48,529 nucleotides of DNA from Candidatus Izemoplasma sp. (lineage in GTDB: Bacteria > Bacillota_I > Bacilli_A > Izemoplasmatales > Izemoplasmataceae), in assembly GCA_007132465.1 (NCBI GenBank), contig SLOP01000023.1:1-48529 (forward strand), written 5' to 3'. Under the pieces are notes generated by a model, which had not been told where the DNA came from, did not search any database, and worked only from the letters and a program-made list of their open reading frames with translations. The position numbers were made by a program, and so were the translations under genes. Of the stretch, positions 31,496 to 39,328 are shown one piece after another (position 1 is the first letter of the stretch; each line of letters opens with the position of its first letter).

Positions 31496-34123
31496 ATGAA
31501 ACGAATTTACATGTTTGGCGAGGGCACCAGAGACCAACGCGAACTGCTTGGCGGTAAAGGTGCCAACTTGTCTGAAATGAAGCGTCTAGGCATTCCTGTT
31601 CCGGCCGGTTTCACGGTCACGACGGAAATGTGCACTGAGTATTACAACAACGGTGAAAAGAACTCACCCGAACTGCTTGAAGACATTAAGACCTACGTTA
31701 AACAACTCGAAGAGGAAACTGGCAAAGTGTTCGGCGGCGCCGACAATCCGTTGCTAGTTTCAGTTCGTTCCGGCGCGAAATTTTCGATGCCGGGCATGAT
31801 GGATACCATCCTCAACCTCGGCATGAACGACGACGTCATCGACGGCATGATTAAAAAGACGGACAACCCCCGTTTTGTTTACGATCTTTACCGTCGCTTG
31901 ATTCAGATGTTTGCGGAAGTGGTGCTCGAACTTGAAAAGGCGCACTTTGACAGTGTCCTTGACAAGCTCAAAGAAGCCAAAGGGTACCAAAACGACACCG
32001 ACATGACCGCCGAAAACTGGAAAGAAGTGTGCGACGCGTTTTTGGCTATTTACAAGCGCGAAGTTGGCGAACCCTTCCCACAAGATCCGATGACGCAACT
32101 GTACATGTCAATCGACGCCGTGTTCCGTAGCTGGGACACCCCGCGTGCCCGTGTGTACCGCAACCACAACCACATCCCTCATGACCTTGGAACCGCGGTC
32201 AACGTGCAAGAAATGGTCTACGGCAACACCGGTGACAACTCCGGCACCGGCGTGCTTTTCACCCGCAATCCTTCGACCGGTGAGAAAAAAGTGTACGGCG
32301 AGTTTTTATTCAATGCCCAAGGAGAAGACATCGTCGCCGGCATCCGCACCCCGCTCGACCTTTCCGAACTCGGCAATCGCCGTCCCGCTATTTATAAAGA
32401 GCTAACCGACATCCTCGACAAACTCGAAGCCCACTACAAAGAAATGCAAGATGTCGAGTTCACGATTGAAGAAGGCACCCTTCACATCCTGCAAACCCGG
32501 ACCGGCAAACGCACCGCGCATGCCGCCGTTCGTATCGCCGTTGAAATGGTTGAAGAAGGCCTCATCACGAAAGAAGACGCCTTGCGTCGCATTGACGTCA
32601 ACCAAATCGACCAACTACTGCACCCCGTGTTCGAAGAAAAATCGCTTGGCGACGCCAAACCTGTTGCTAAAGGTCTCGCTGCCTCACCGGGAGCCGCGAC
32701 CGGCCGCATCGTCTTCACGAGCGAACACGCCGTGCAGAAAAAAGACGAGTACGGTAAAGTCCTGCTCTTCCGTAAAGAAACCAGCCCCGAAGACATCGAA
32801 GGCATGATTGCCGCCGAAGGCTTCGTCACCCAACTTGGCGGCATGACCTCACACGCCGCCGTTGTCGCCCGCGGCATGGGTAAATGCTGCGTCTCAGGCG
32901 CCGGCGCCATCAGCATCAACGAAAAAGAAGGCTACATGACCATCGGCGGAAAGCGCTACAAAGAAGGCGAATTTTTCTCCATCGACGGCACGACCGGTCA
33001 AGTGTATGCCGGTAAAATTAACACCAAACTGCCGGAATTCAGCGGCCCCTTCGAGCAAATACTCACCTGGGCCCAATCGCTCAAACGCCTCGGTGTCAAA
33101 GCCAACGCCGACAACGAACGCGACGCCACTCAAGCGATTAAATTCGGCGCCGAAGGCATTGGCCTCGCGCGTACCGAACACATGTTCTTCGAAGACGAGC
33201 GCATCACCAACGTCCGTGAAATGATCATCGCCACCACGAAAGAAGAACGTGAAAAAGCGCTTGACAAACTGCTTCCGCATCAGTTAAAAGACTTCAAAGA
33301 AATCTTCAAGGTCATGGACGGCAAAAGCGTGACCATCCGCCTACTTGACCCGCCACTTCATGAGTTTTTGCCCGCCCGCGAAGACGTTCCGACCGCGGCG
33401 AAAAAACTCGGCGTCACAGAAGAGCGCTTGCACCAAGCCCTCGACCAACTCCACGAGTTCAATCCGATGCTCGGACACCGCGGCTGCCGCTTGGCCGTGT
33501 CGTACCCTGAACTCACCGTTATGCAAACCAAGGCAATCATCCTCGCTGCCATCGAGATGGCCAAACAAAACATTGTTGTCAAACCGGAAATCATGATTCC
33601 GCTCATCTCGACCGTCGAAGAGTTCACGTACTTGAAAAAGTACGTCGTGGAAACCGCTGACCGCTTAATCGCGGAAGCCGGCGTCGAACTCGAGTACCTC
33701 GTCGGCACGATGATTGAAACGCCTCGCGCGGCGCTCATCGCCGAAGGCGTGGCCAAAGAAGCTGATTTCTTCAGCTACGGCACCAACGACCTCACGCAAA
33801 TGACCTACGGCTTCAGCCGTGATGACGCCGGAAAATTCCTTCATGAATACCAAGAAAAAGGAATGTTCGTCCACGACCCCTTCCAGTCCATTGACCAAGT
33901 CGGCGTCGGCGAACTTGTTGCCACCGCGAGCACGCGTGGACGTCAAGGCAACCCGAACCTGATTTTAGGAATCTGTGGTGAACACGGCGGGGACCCCGCT
34001 AGCGTGCATTTCTTCCACAAAATCGGGCTCGATTACGTCTCATGCTCACCCTTCCGCATTCCCCTTGCCATCATCGCCGCCGCTCAAGCGGAACTCGAAG
34101 GCGAAGGCCCGGAAGACCGCTAA
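31496..34123 (+). CDS. ppdK: Pyruvate, phosphate dikinase
   Basis: 875 residues, the standard length. It interconverts pyruvate, ATP and phosphate with phosphoenolpyruvate, AMP and pyrophosphate; anaerobes use it in glycolysis or gluconeogenesis. The ATP-grasp N-terminus (GGKGANLSEMKRLGIPVPAGF, SGAKFSMPGMMDTILNLG), the phosphohistidine domain with GGMTSHAAVVARGMGKCCVSG, and the PEP-binding barrel (EGIGLARTEHMFFEDERI, EIMIPLISTVEEF, GTNDLTQMTYGFSRDD) are all present. AAAGGTGA upstream supports the ATG at 31496. It is a single-gene unit between its own promoter and a UUCG-loop terminator. Confidence 0.97.
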   Translation: MKRIYMFGEGTRDQRELLGGKGANLSEMKRLGIPVPAGFTVTTEMCTEYYNNGEKNSPELLEDIKTYVKQLEEETGKVFGGADNPLLVSVRSGAKFSMPGMMDTILNLGMNDDVIDGMIKKTDNPRFVYDLYRRLIQMFAEVVLELEKAHFDSVLDKLKEAKGYQNDTDMTAENWKEVCDAFLAIYKREVGEPFPQDPMTQLYMSIDAVFRSWDTPRARVYRNHNHIPHDLGTAVNVQEMVYGNTGDNSGTGVLFTRNPSTGEKKVYGEFLFNAQGEDIVAGIRTPLDLSELGNRRPAIYKELTDILDKLEAHYKEMQDVEFTIEEGTLHILQTRTGKRTAHAAVRIAVEMVEEGLITKEDALRRIDVNQIDQLLHPVFEEKSLGDAKPVAKGLAASPGAATGRIVFTSEHAVQKKDEYGKVLLFRKETSPEDIEGMIAAEGFVTQLGGMTSHAAVVARGMGKCCVSGAGAISINEKEGYMTIGGKRYKEGEFFSIDGTTGQVYAGKINTKLPEFSGPFEQILTWAQSLKRLGVKANADNERDATQAIKFGAEGIGLARTEHMFFEDERITNVREMIIATTKEEREKALDKLLPHQLKDFKEIFKVMDGKSVTIRLLDPPLHEFLPAREDVPTAAKKLGVTEERLHQALDQLHEFNPMLGHRGCRLAVSYPELTVMQTKAIILAAIEMAKQNIVVKPEIMIPLISTVEEFTYLKKYVVETADRLIAEAGVELEYLVGTMIETPRAALIAEGVAKEADFFSYGTNDLTQMTYGFSRDDAGKFLHEYQEKGMFVHDPFQSIDQVGVGELVATASTRGRQGNPNLILGICGEHGGDPASVHFFHKIGLDYVSCSPFRIPLAIIAAAQAELEGEGPEDR

Positions 34124-34130
34124 CCATCTA

Positions 34131-34161
34131 AACGCCGTTTCTTCGGAAGCGGCGTTTTTTT
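34131..34161 (+). terminator. Terminator of ppdK
   Basis: AACGCCGTTTC (34131-34141) pairs with GAAGCGGCGTT (34146-34156) around a TTCG tetraloop, followed by T to 34161. Confidence 0.94.
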
Positions 34162-34193
34162 ATCGTATACACACCACATTCGCGCTGCGAGCA

Positions 34194-34202
34194 TGCTATA
34201 GT
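34194..34202 (+). promoter_or_regulatory. Extended -10 promoter of the two-component/copper operon
   Basis: TGCTATAGT (34194-34202) is an extended -10; the -35 region (near 34174-34179) is weak, which would suit an activated promoter. The response regulator ATG lies 20 bases downstream. Confidence 0.55.
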
Positions 34203-34221
34203 GAAGGTGAGGTGAAAATCC

Positions 34222-34893
34222 ATGCATGTGCTTTTGCTTGAAGACGACAAGAAAATCAACGACATGCTCGCGCTGTATCTGCGGCAGGAAAACCACCGTG
34301 TGCGCGCCTTTTCACATGCCGAAACAGCCCTTGAAGCGCTCGAGAAAGAAACCTTCGAGGTCGTGCTGAGCGATCTGATGCTGCCGGGGATGCAAGGGGA
34401 GACATTCGTGCGGCGCGTGCGTGAGGCGAGCGACATCCACATCGTTGTCATCACCGCCAAACACGACGACGCAACGAAACTCGACCTGCTAAAACACGGC
34501 ATCGACGACGTCATCATCAAACCGTTTTCAATCGATGAGGTCCTTTACAAACTCCGCAACGTCGAACGCCGCATCGAACGCGAAGCAACCGTGCGATTTC
34601 GATTGGGTGAGGCGGTTTTCTCGGTGAAAGCCCAAACCAACCGCATCGAACGTAACGGTGACCCGCTTGAACTCAACCCGACCGAAATGCGGATTTTACG
34701 CATGTTTTTGGACCACCCGACGCAAGTGTTCTCCCGCGATCAAATCATCACCGCCTGCCTGCGTGAAAGCGACGCCTTCGACCGCATTGTCGACACGTAC
34801 GTGAAGAACCTGCGCCGCAAAATCGGCGATAAACACATCATCGAAACCGTCTACGGTGAAGGCTACCGCTTCGGGGGTGAGCACGATGCGTAA
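34222..34893 (+). CDS. OmpR/PhoB-family response regulator
   Basis: 223 residues. Receiver domain: acidic pocket EDD at 7-9, phospho-acceptor D51 (VVLSDLMLPG), switch T79 and K100 (IIKPF). C-terminal winged helix from about 125 (LGEAVFSVKAQTNRIERNG, LNPTEMRILRMFLDHPTQVF, VDTYVKNLRRKIGDK, ETVYGEGYRF) typical of OmpR/PhoB. Its ATG is preceded by GAAGGTGAGGTG. It overlaps the histidine kinase gene by 8 bases, and downstream genes (CueP and copper chaperone types) suggest it controls copper or related envelope-stress genes; the ligand is inferred. Confidence 0.94.
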   Translation: MHVLLLEDDKKINDMLALYLRQENHRVRAFSHAETALEALEKETFEVVLSDLMLPGMQGETFVRRVREASDIHIVVITAKHDDATKLDLLKHGIDDVIIKPFSIDEVLYKLRNVERRIEREATVRFRLGEAVFSVKAQTNRIERNGDPLELNPTEMRILRMFLDHPTQVFSRDQIITACLRESDAFDRIVDTYVKNLRRKIGDKHIIETVYGEGYRFGGEHDA

Positions 34894-36115
34894 ACTGACC
34901 GAACACCTGGCACAAAAAACTGTCCGCAACCTCCGCGTTGGCCTCACCTTGTTGGTTCTCGTGCTCAACGTGGCTGTGATCGTCGTCAACACCATCCACA
35001 TCACCAACTCCATGGAAGACCAAAACGTACGTTTGGTCGACATGGTGTCTCATCTTGAGACGCACACGGACGAAACCGCTGTCCTCACCTACCTCGAACA
35101 TTACGGACACACCCACGCCGTGACACTGCGATACCTCGCGCTTGATGGGACCGTCCTTTTTGAGACCGACACGCCACCCAAAGCCAGCGCGAGCTACAGT
35201 GTGATGCGTGATGAGGACGTGGTCGCTACGATTATCATCGACAACGCCCAATCGAACCTATGGGTATCGAACGTGACCTACATCACTGTGACCACCGCGA
35301 TGTTGATTGCCATTTATGTGAGTGCGCTTCTTATCGCCAACCGTAAGGTGCGCACAGTGTTGTCGCCCGTGCTCGACGATTTTACCGCCATCAAAAGCGC
35401 GATGCGTTCCCTCGCCTTCGACCGCGTGTATGGCTTCGTCGAACTCCAAGACATCAACGACACTTTTGAAGCAACCTACGACCGCCTCAAACGCGTCGAG
35501 CGGGACCATAAAGCGCGTGTCCAAACGCTCGCACACGACATCAAAACACCGCTCACCGTCATCAACGGCCTCGTCGAAGGCATTGTGTCACATCGAATCG
35601 AGCCAGACGAGAAGACCCATCAATCGCTTCAGGAAGAAATCGCCCGCATCGGTGAACTGCTCGAACGCATCATCAGTGAAGATGCGCGCGAGGCACACAC
35701 GACCTTCGAACTGGCGGCAGTCATCAAGGCATCAATCGACCGTCACCGTCCCGTATTCGATCGCCAAGGCGTCACGCCAACCTACGATTTGCATCACACC
35801 CTCATCAGCGGCGATGCCGATGACATCCGGCGGGTCGTTGATCACCTGATTGCCAACGCGCTCAAGCACACCGAGCGCGGCGATGAAATCCGCATCACCA
35901 TGCAAGAAACGACGCCGGTCATGGTGGTCGAAGACACTGGCCACGGCATGGACGAGGCCACGCGCGACAATCTTTTCGAGCCTGTTGAAAGCGCAAACGG
36001 TACCGGCGTGGGGCTGGTGCTTGTCAAACGGATTTTAGACGCCCATGGGGCGACCATCGACGTGGCCTCTGTGCCCGGTGAGGGCACGAGGGTGACGGTG
36101 GATTTCAGTTCATAA
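34886..36115 (+). CDS. Sensor histidine kinase
   Basis: 409 residues. Membrane segments at about 18-38 and 132-151 bracket an extracytoplasmic sensor of about 90 residues. Near its start five histidines fall within 22 residues (H56, H60, H72, H75, H77), a plausible metal site. The cytoplasmic part has the H box with H217 (TLAHDIKTPLTV), N box HLIANALKHTERGD, G1 VEDTGHGMD and G2 GTGVGLVLVKRILDAHG. It would phosphorylate the partner regulator. No HAMP domain is obvious between membrane segment 2 and the H box beyond a short linker. The ATG at 34886 overlaps the regulator stop. Confidence 0.92.
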   Translation: MRKLTEHLAQKTVRNLRVGLTLLVLVLNVAVIVVNTIHITNSMEDQNVRLVDMVSHLETHTDETAVLTYLEHYGHTHAVTLRYLALDGTVLFETDTPPKASASYSVMRDEDVVATIIIDNAQSNLWVSNVTYITVTTAMLIAIYVSALLIANRKVRTVLSPVLDDFTAIKSAMRSLAFDRVYGFVELQDINDTFEATYDRLKRVERDHKARVQTLAHDIKTPLTVINGLVEGIVSHRIEPDEKTHQSLQEEIARIGELLERIISEDAREAHTTFELAAVIKASIDRHRPVFDRQGVTPTYDLHHTLISGDADDIRRVVDHLIANALKHTERGDEIRITMQETTPVMVVEDTGHGMDEATRDNLFEPVESANGTGVGLVLVKRILDAHGATIDVASVPGEGTRVTVDFSS

Positions 36116-36128
36116 TTCGTTCACAATT
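36109..36128 (+). promoter_or_regulatory. Direct repeat, candidate response-regulator operator
   Basis: TTCATAATT (36109-36117) and TTCACAATT (36120-36128) repeat with an 11-bp period, i.e. TTCAYA-N5-TTCAYA, the geometry used by OmpR/PhoB-type regulators. It lies over the histidine kinase stop codon, a few bases upstream of a possible -10 (TATCAT, 36135-36140), so it could drive the SHOCT-cueP-copZ genes. Confidence 0.45.
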
Positions 36129-36157
36129 GTACGCTATCATATGCCTGAGGTGATATC

Positions 36158-36472
36158 ATGAGAAAACCACTATGGTTTCTTGGAGGATTCATCGCCGCAG
36201 GCGTTATGCTTAGCGGCATGTGGTGGGTCAGCCGAACCAATGACAACGAGCCATGGACATGGGGCCACCATCACGCGACGTCCGTGTTCCCACACATCGG
36301 CATGGGACTAGTCTGGATTGTCATCATCATCGCCGTGCTATTCCTCGTCCAACGCCCCTTGGGCACCGACGTTACCACCCGCTCCGCCCGGCGCGTTCTC
36401 GATGAGCGTTACGTGCAGGGAGACATCGACAAAGACACCTACCTGACCATGAAAAAGACCTTGGAGGACTGA
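36158..36472 (+). CDS. Small SHOCT-domain membrane protein with His-rich loop
   Basis: 104 residues. Two hydrophobic segments (about 6-24 and 47-64) flank a loop with Trp and histidines (WTWGHHHATSVFPHIG). With two positive residues before segment 1 the loop should face outside, and its HHH could bind metal. The C-terminus (ARRVLDERYVQGDIDKDTYLTMKKTLE) is a SHOCT motif, a short C-terminal helix pair often found in small membrane proteins of oligomeric type. GAGGTGAT precedes the ATG. It lies between the two-component genes and cueP, so a role in copper sensing or handling is plausible but unproven. Confidence 0.8.
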   Translation: MRKPLWFLGGFIAAGVMLSGMWWVSRTNDNEPWTWGHHHATSVFPHIGMGLVWIVIIIAVLFLVQRPLGTDVTTRSARRVLDERYVQGDIDKDTYLTMKKTLED

Positions 36473-36473
36473 C

Positions 36474-37037
36474 ATGAAACCGTTGCTGATTGGATTTTTA
36501 CTCGTCGTCAGTGCCCTGATTGCCGTGATTGTGTTCACCGGGGATGACGACGTCAATGACGTGTTTGAGCAATACGGTCTGAGCGGCCTCAGCACTCATG
36601 AAATGGTCGAGACACTCGACCGTCAGACGCTCGATGGGTCAATCATCGCTGCGGCGATTTTGGAGACAGAACTCATCATTCAGACCGCCGGGGGCGAAAA
36701 TACCTATCCCGTCGATGCAGGGGCGTTTTACCTGTCTTTCGCCCCCTACATCGAACACACACACCCGTGTCATAACCACAACTTGGTGACCTGTCGGAGC
36801 GAACTCGCCGGCGAAACCGTGGACGTTCGCATCACCGATGCCGATGGTGCCGTGTTGATTGACGAGACAGTCACGCTTTACTCGAACGGCTTTTACGGCG
36901 TATGGTTGCCCGCCGGCATTGAAGGGACCATCGCCATCGTTTACGGTGAGCACAGCGTCACTGCTCCCATCGCCACGCACGCTGACAGCGGCACGTGCCT
37001 CACCGAGCCGCTTCAACTGACGCTGGGGGAGGAATGA
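36474..37037 (+). CDS. cueP: CueP-family copper-binding lipoprotein-like/secreted protein
   Basis: 187 residues with an N-terminal hydrophobic signal or anchor (about 4-21) lacking a clear lipobox cysteine. The exported part has three cysteines, C99, C107 and C175, with spacing 8 and 68, the same spacing I recall for the conserved cysteines of Salmonella CueP. The segment SFAPYIEHTHPCHNHNLVTC also has four histidines, and the end is HADSGTCLTEPLQL. CueP binds and buffers copper in the envelope. GGAGG lies 6 bases before the ATG at 36474, which follows the SHOCT gene without a gap. The copper chaperone gene follows, supporting the metal assignment. Confidence 0.88.
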   Translation: MKPLLIGFLLVVSALIAVIVFTGDDDVNDVFEQYGLSGLSTHEMVETLDRQTLDGSIIAAAILETELIIQTAGGENTYPVDAGAFYLSFAPYIEHTHPCHNHNLVTCRSELAGETVDVRITDADGAVLIDETVTLYSNGFYGVWLPAGIEGTIAIVYGEHSVTAPIATHADSGTCLTEPLQLTLGEE

Positions 37038-37039
37038 CC

Positions 37040-37273
37040 ATGATAAAAGTCGTCAACCTCAAGATTGAAGGCATGCATTGTGGATCATGCATCAACCGCA
37101 TCGATCGCGCGGCGCGCCTTGCCGGTGCGAAGGACGTCGATGTGAACCTTCCGCGTCGTTTTGGCCGGTTGACCTACGATGATGACACCACCGACGCTGA
37201 GGTGCTTCGCCAAGCAATCGCTGAGGCCGGTTACGATGTGACCAAACTCGGCGTATTCGACCAAGACGAGTGA
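37040..37273 (+). CDS. Heavy-metal-associated (CopZ-like) copper chaperone
   Basis: 77 residues, one HMA domain (ferredoxin-like babbab fold). The metal site is GMHCGSCINRI with C14 and C17. CopZ-type chaperones carry Cu(I) in the cytosol to P-type ATPases. GGGGAGG (37026-37032) lies 7 bases before the ATG at 37040; an ATG at 37034 is too close to that site. No copper ATPase or CsoR/CopY is present in this window, so the export partner must be elsewhere. A terminator follows. Confidence 0.9.
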   Translation: MIKVVNLKIEGMHCGSCINRIDRAARLAGAKDVDVNLPRRFGRLTYDDDTTDAEVLRQAIAEAGYDVTKLGVFDQDE

Positions 37274-37280
37274 TGAAAAG

Positions 37281-37302
37281 CACGCTTTCGGGCGTGTTTT
37301 TT
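37281..37302 (+). terminator. Terminator of the copper/two-component operon
   Basis: CACGC (37281-37285), loop TTTCGG, GCGTG (37292-37296), then six T. The T run partly overlaps the ung promoter. Confidence 0.75.
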
Positions 37303-37310
37303 GGTATACT
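37302..37310 (+). promoter_or_regulatory. Extended -10 promoter of ung
   Basis: TGGTATACT (37302-37310) with a poor -35; ung ATG is 18 bases downstream, with GAGGTG between. Confidence 0.6.
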
Positions 37311-37327
37311 GAAGACGAGGTGATTTG

Positions 37328-37978
37328 ATGCGGACATGGTCTGAAGCATTAGCAGACGTCAAACACGACCCGCGGTTCACGCGGGCGTTTGACGACGCCC
37401 GCAACCGCGCCCGCAACCGCACCGTATACCCACCCCAAAACGCGTGGTTCCGCGCCCTTGAGCTCACGCCGCTCGATAAAGTCAAAGTGGTCGTGTTGGG
37501 CCAAGATCCCTACCATCAACCGAACCAGGCCAACGGCCTTGCCTTCAGTGTGCACAAAGGCGTTCGCATACCACCATCCTTACAAAACATCTATAAGGAA
37601 CTTCACGATGACCTCGGCATCCCCATACCGACGCACGGAGACCTCATGACGTGGGCGACACAAGGCGTCCTGCTGTTAAACACGACGCTCACCGTGGAAG
37701 CCTCGCGGCCTGCCTCACACGCTGAACTTGGGTGGGGGTGGTTCACCGACCGCGTCATCGAGGCGGTGTCGGCGAAAGAAGACCCGATCGTCTTCATGTT
37801 GTGGGGGGCGCACGCACGACAGAAACGTGCGCTCATCGACGCGAGGCATCTCGTGCTCACCGCGCCACATCCGAGCCCGCTATCGGCACACAGGGGGTTC
37901 TTCGGATGCCGGCATTTTTCCAAAGCCAACGCGTTTTTGGCGCGCCACGGGAAAACCCCAATCGACTACCGGGTATGA
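37328..37978 (+). CDS. ung: Uracil-DNA glycosylase, family 1
   Basis: 216 residues. It removes uracil from DNA. The water-activating loop GQDPYHQPNQANGLAF (D60, H63), the minor-groove loop region PPSLQNIYKEL, LLLNTTLTV, and the HPSPLSAHRGFFGCRHFSKAN segment with the catalytic His are all present. The ATG at 37328 is used rather than the TTG just before it, with GAGGTG 5 bases upstream. It is monocistronic; the FolT-like gene after it has its own promoter and riboswitch. Confidence 0.97.
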   Translation: MRTWSEALADVKHDPRFTRAFDDARNRARNRTVYPPQNAWFRALELTPLDKVKVVVLGQDPYHQPNQANGLAFSVHKGVRIPPSLQNIYKELHDDLGIPIPTHGDLMTWATQGVLLLNTTLTVEASRPASHAELGWGWFTDRVIEAVSAKEDPIVFMLWGAHARQKRALIDARHLVLTAPHPSPLSAHRGFFGCRHFSKANAFLARHGKTPIDYRV

Positions 37979-37991
37979 GGGCGTAAAGGGC

Positions 37992-38019
37992 TTGCAATTT
38001 ATCGGGAACTTGTTACAAT
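37992..38019 (+). promoter_or_regulatory. Promoter of the riboswitch-controlled FolT-like gene
   Basis: TTGCAA (37992-37997), 16-base spacer, TACAAT (38014-38019) with TG at 38011-38012. Transcription would begin just before the riboswitch. Confidence 0.65.
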
Positions 38020-38028
38020 GAAAGCAGA

Positions 38029-38120
38029 TACAGAGTAGCTGTTTTGCGTTAAGTGTTATACCATGGGACGTCGGGTATAAACGAACACACTTGTGTGGCG
38101 GTAAAACGGCGCGTCCGCTT
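38029..38120 (+). promoter_or_regulatory. Tetrahydrofolate (THF) riboswitch aptamer
   Basis: The leader matches the THF riboswitch core: GAGTAG, GCGTTAAGTG, GGGACGTCG, ACGAA and GCGTCCGC occur in the right order. Stems are supported: CTGTTTT (38039-38045) with AAAACGG (38103-38109), TTATACC (38056-38062) with GGTATAA (38074-38080), a small ACACAC/GTGTG hairpin (38085-38097), and the pseudoknot GGACG (38066-38070) with CGTCC (38112-38116). It sits in front of a FolT-like gene, the expected target. It senses reduced folate to lower expression of folate uptake. Confidence 0.9.
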
Positions 38121-38156
38121 GGATACTTCGCAGTCTCGCTCGAAGTGATTGGGTGG

Positions 38157-38184
38157 ACCTCTTAAAATGTTTAGGAGGTTTTTT
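38157..38184 (+). terminator. Riboswitch expression platform: terminator hairpin that contains the ribosome binding site
   Basis: ACCTCTTAAA (38157-38166) pairs with TTTAGGAGGT (38170-38179; one G-U) around a 3-base loop and is followed by six T. The 3' arm holds TAGGAGG, the ribosome site of the next gene, and the T run forms part of the spacer to the ATG at 38188. The same hairpin can thus stop transcription and mask translation. Confidence 0.85.
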
Positions 38185-38187
38185 CTT

Positions 38188-38748
38188 ATGCAAGAAAAGG
38201 ATTTCAGGACTCGCCGCATCACCTACATGGCGATGCTGGTCGCAATCAGCTTCGTGTTAAAAAGCTTGCTTGGTTACGAGCAAGCCGATTGGGCCATTCG
38301 TTTTTATGATGTGCCGCTGTTTATTACCGGCATCATGTTTGGGCCGGTATACGGTCTGTTGGCTGGGTTGATGACCGACACACTGCATATCTTGTGGCCA
38401 CTCAACTTTGCCACCATGTACAACCTCATGACGTTATCATCGATGAGTTGGGGGTTGGCAGGCGGCTTGTTTTTCCACGGCAAAAAACATCTGTCGAAGC
38501 AATTTCTTGCGGGTGTCGTCATCGTTGTTTCATTGTTTTCCTTCACGGTCATCAGCATTCAACTGTATGGGCCGCAGCGCTATTTTTTCTTCGGTCTGTC
38601 ACCAATACCCGGGATGTTCATGCGATTTGGCGTGCTGCTCATCACACTCCCGTTGCGCATATATTTAATTCGCACCTTGTTTGACCGCGTCATCGCACCC
38701 AACCACGTGTATCAATTTATGTTGGAAGACCAGACCAATCACTCATGA
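38188..38748 (+). CDS. ECF transporter S component, probable folate type (FolT-like)
   Basis: 186 residues, five to six hydrophobic segments after a short cytoplasmic N-terminus (MQEKDFRTRRITYMAMLVAI). The order of segments and DVPLFITGIMFGPVYGLLAGLMTD resemble the FolT family of ECF substrate-binding subunits, which work with the shared EcfA/A'/T module, not encoded here. Folate specificity rests mainly on the THF riboswitch directly upstream. TAGGAGG 9 bases before the ATG at 38188 fixes the start. It is followed by a strong bidirectional terminator. Confidence 0.88.
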   Translation: MQEKDFRTRRITYMAMLVAISFVLKSLLGYEQADWAIRFYDVPLFITGIMFGPVYGLLAGLMTDTLHILWPLNFATMYNLMTLSSMSWGLAGGLFFHGKKHLSKQFLAGVVIVVSLFSFTVISIQLYGPQRYFFFGLSPIPGMFMRFGVLLITLPLRIYLIRTLFDRVIAPNHVYQFMLEDQTNHS

Positions 38749-38750
38749 AA

Positions 38751-38776
38751 AAACGCCGCAATGCGGCGTTTTTTTA
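38751..38776. terminator. Bidirectional terminator between folT-like and minus-strand genes
   Basis: AAACGCCGCA (38751-38760) and TGCGGCGTTT (38762-38771) are inverted repeats with A-run on the left and T-run on the right, so they can end both the plus-strand FolT gene and the minus-strand reductase gene. Confidence 0.92.
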
Positions 38777-39328
38777 TTGGCTCATGTGCGTTTTAAATCG
38801 CTCGAGTTGGGACTTGTAGGTTTGTGTGATATGTTGAATGGTGTCGGTCCCACCGAGCGTGAGCGTGTGTGTGCGCTCGACATCGAAGAGTTCCTCAAGC
38901 AAGCGCGTGGTTAATTTAACGCCGTCAAACATGGTCGGATCATGGCTCGCCGTGGTGCTGATGAGGATGAGGCGTTGGATGGTGGTGAATGGTTTTTGGT
39001 GTGTGAACTTCGCCTCGAATAGTTGTTGGAAGCGGTTGATGATGCGCAACAAGGCATCAGTCATCGCCCCGAAGTAAACCGGCGTGGCGATAATCAGCGT
39101 GTCGGCTTTTTTGAGGGCGTCGAAGACGGTTAGCATGTCGTCGTTGTGCTTGCAAGCGAGGCGCATTCGGCACAGCTTACAATCGTCGCACGAATGCACG
39201 TTCAGGTCGTAGGCGTGAAACGTTGCCTTAGGCAACAAACCGAGTACCGCCCGGACGGCTTCCATGGTGTGACCGCGGCGGTTGGGTGAACCGTTGATGA
39301 GCACGGTCGTAAGGTCAGATTTCAACAA
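38774..39328 (-). CDS. Flavodoxin-fold NAD(P)H-dependent oxidoreductase with Cys motif
   Basis: 184 residues if started at TTG 39328. The flavin-phosphate loop INGSPNRRGHT (11-21) and IIATPVYFGAMTDALLRIINRF are typical of the NADPH-dependent FMN reductase / multimeric flavodoxin family. A CDDCKLC motif (C47, C50, C53) with C59 nearby is as in the iron-sulfur flavoprotein-like branch. The frame is open further upstream, but AGGGAGAGG about 6 to 9 bases before tandem TTG codons (39328 and 39325) argues for a TTG start that overlaps the end of the GH13 gene by 14 bases. Function (quinone or electron carrier reduction) is unknown. Confidence 0.8.
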   Translation of the reverse strand: MLKSDLTTVLINGSPNRRGHTMEAVRAVLGLLPKATFHAYDLNVHSCDDCKLCRMRLACKHNDDMLTVFDALKKADTLIIATPVYFGAMTDALLRIINRFQQLFEAKFTHQKPFTTIQRLILISTTASHDPTMFDGVKLTTRLLEELFDVERTHTLTLGGTDTIQHITQTYKSQLERFKTHMSQ

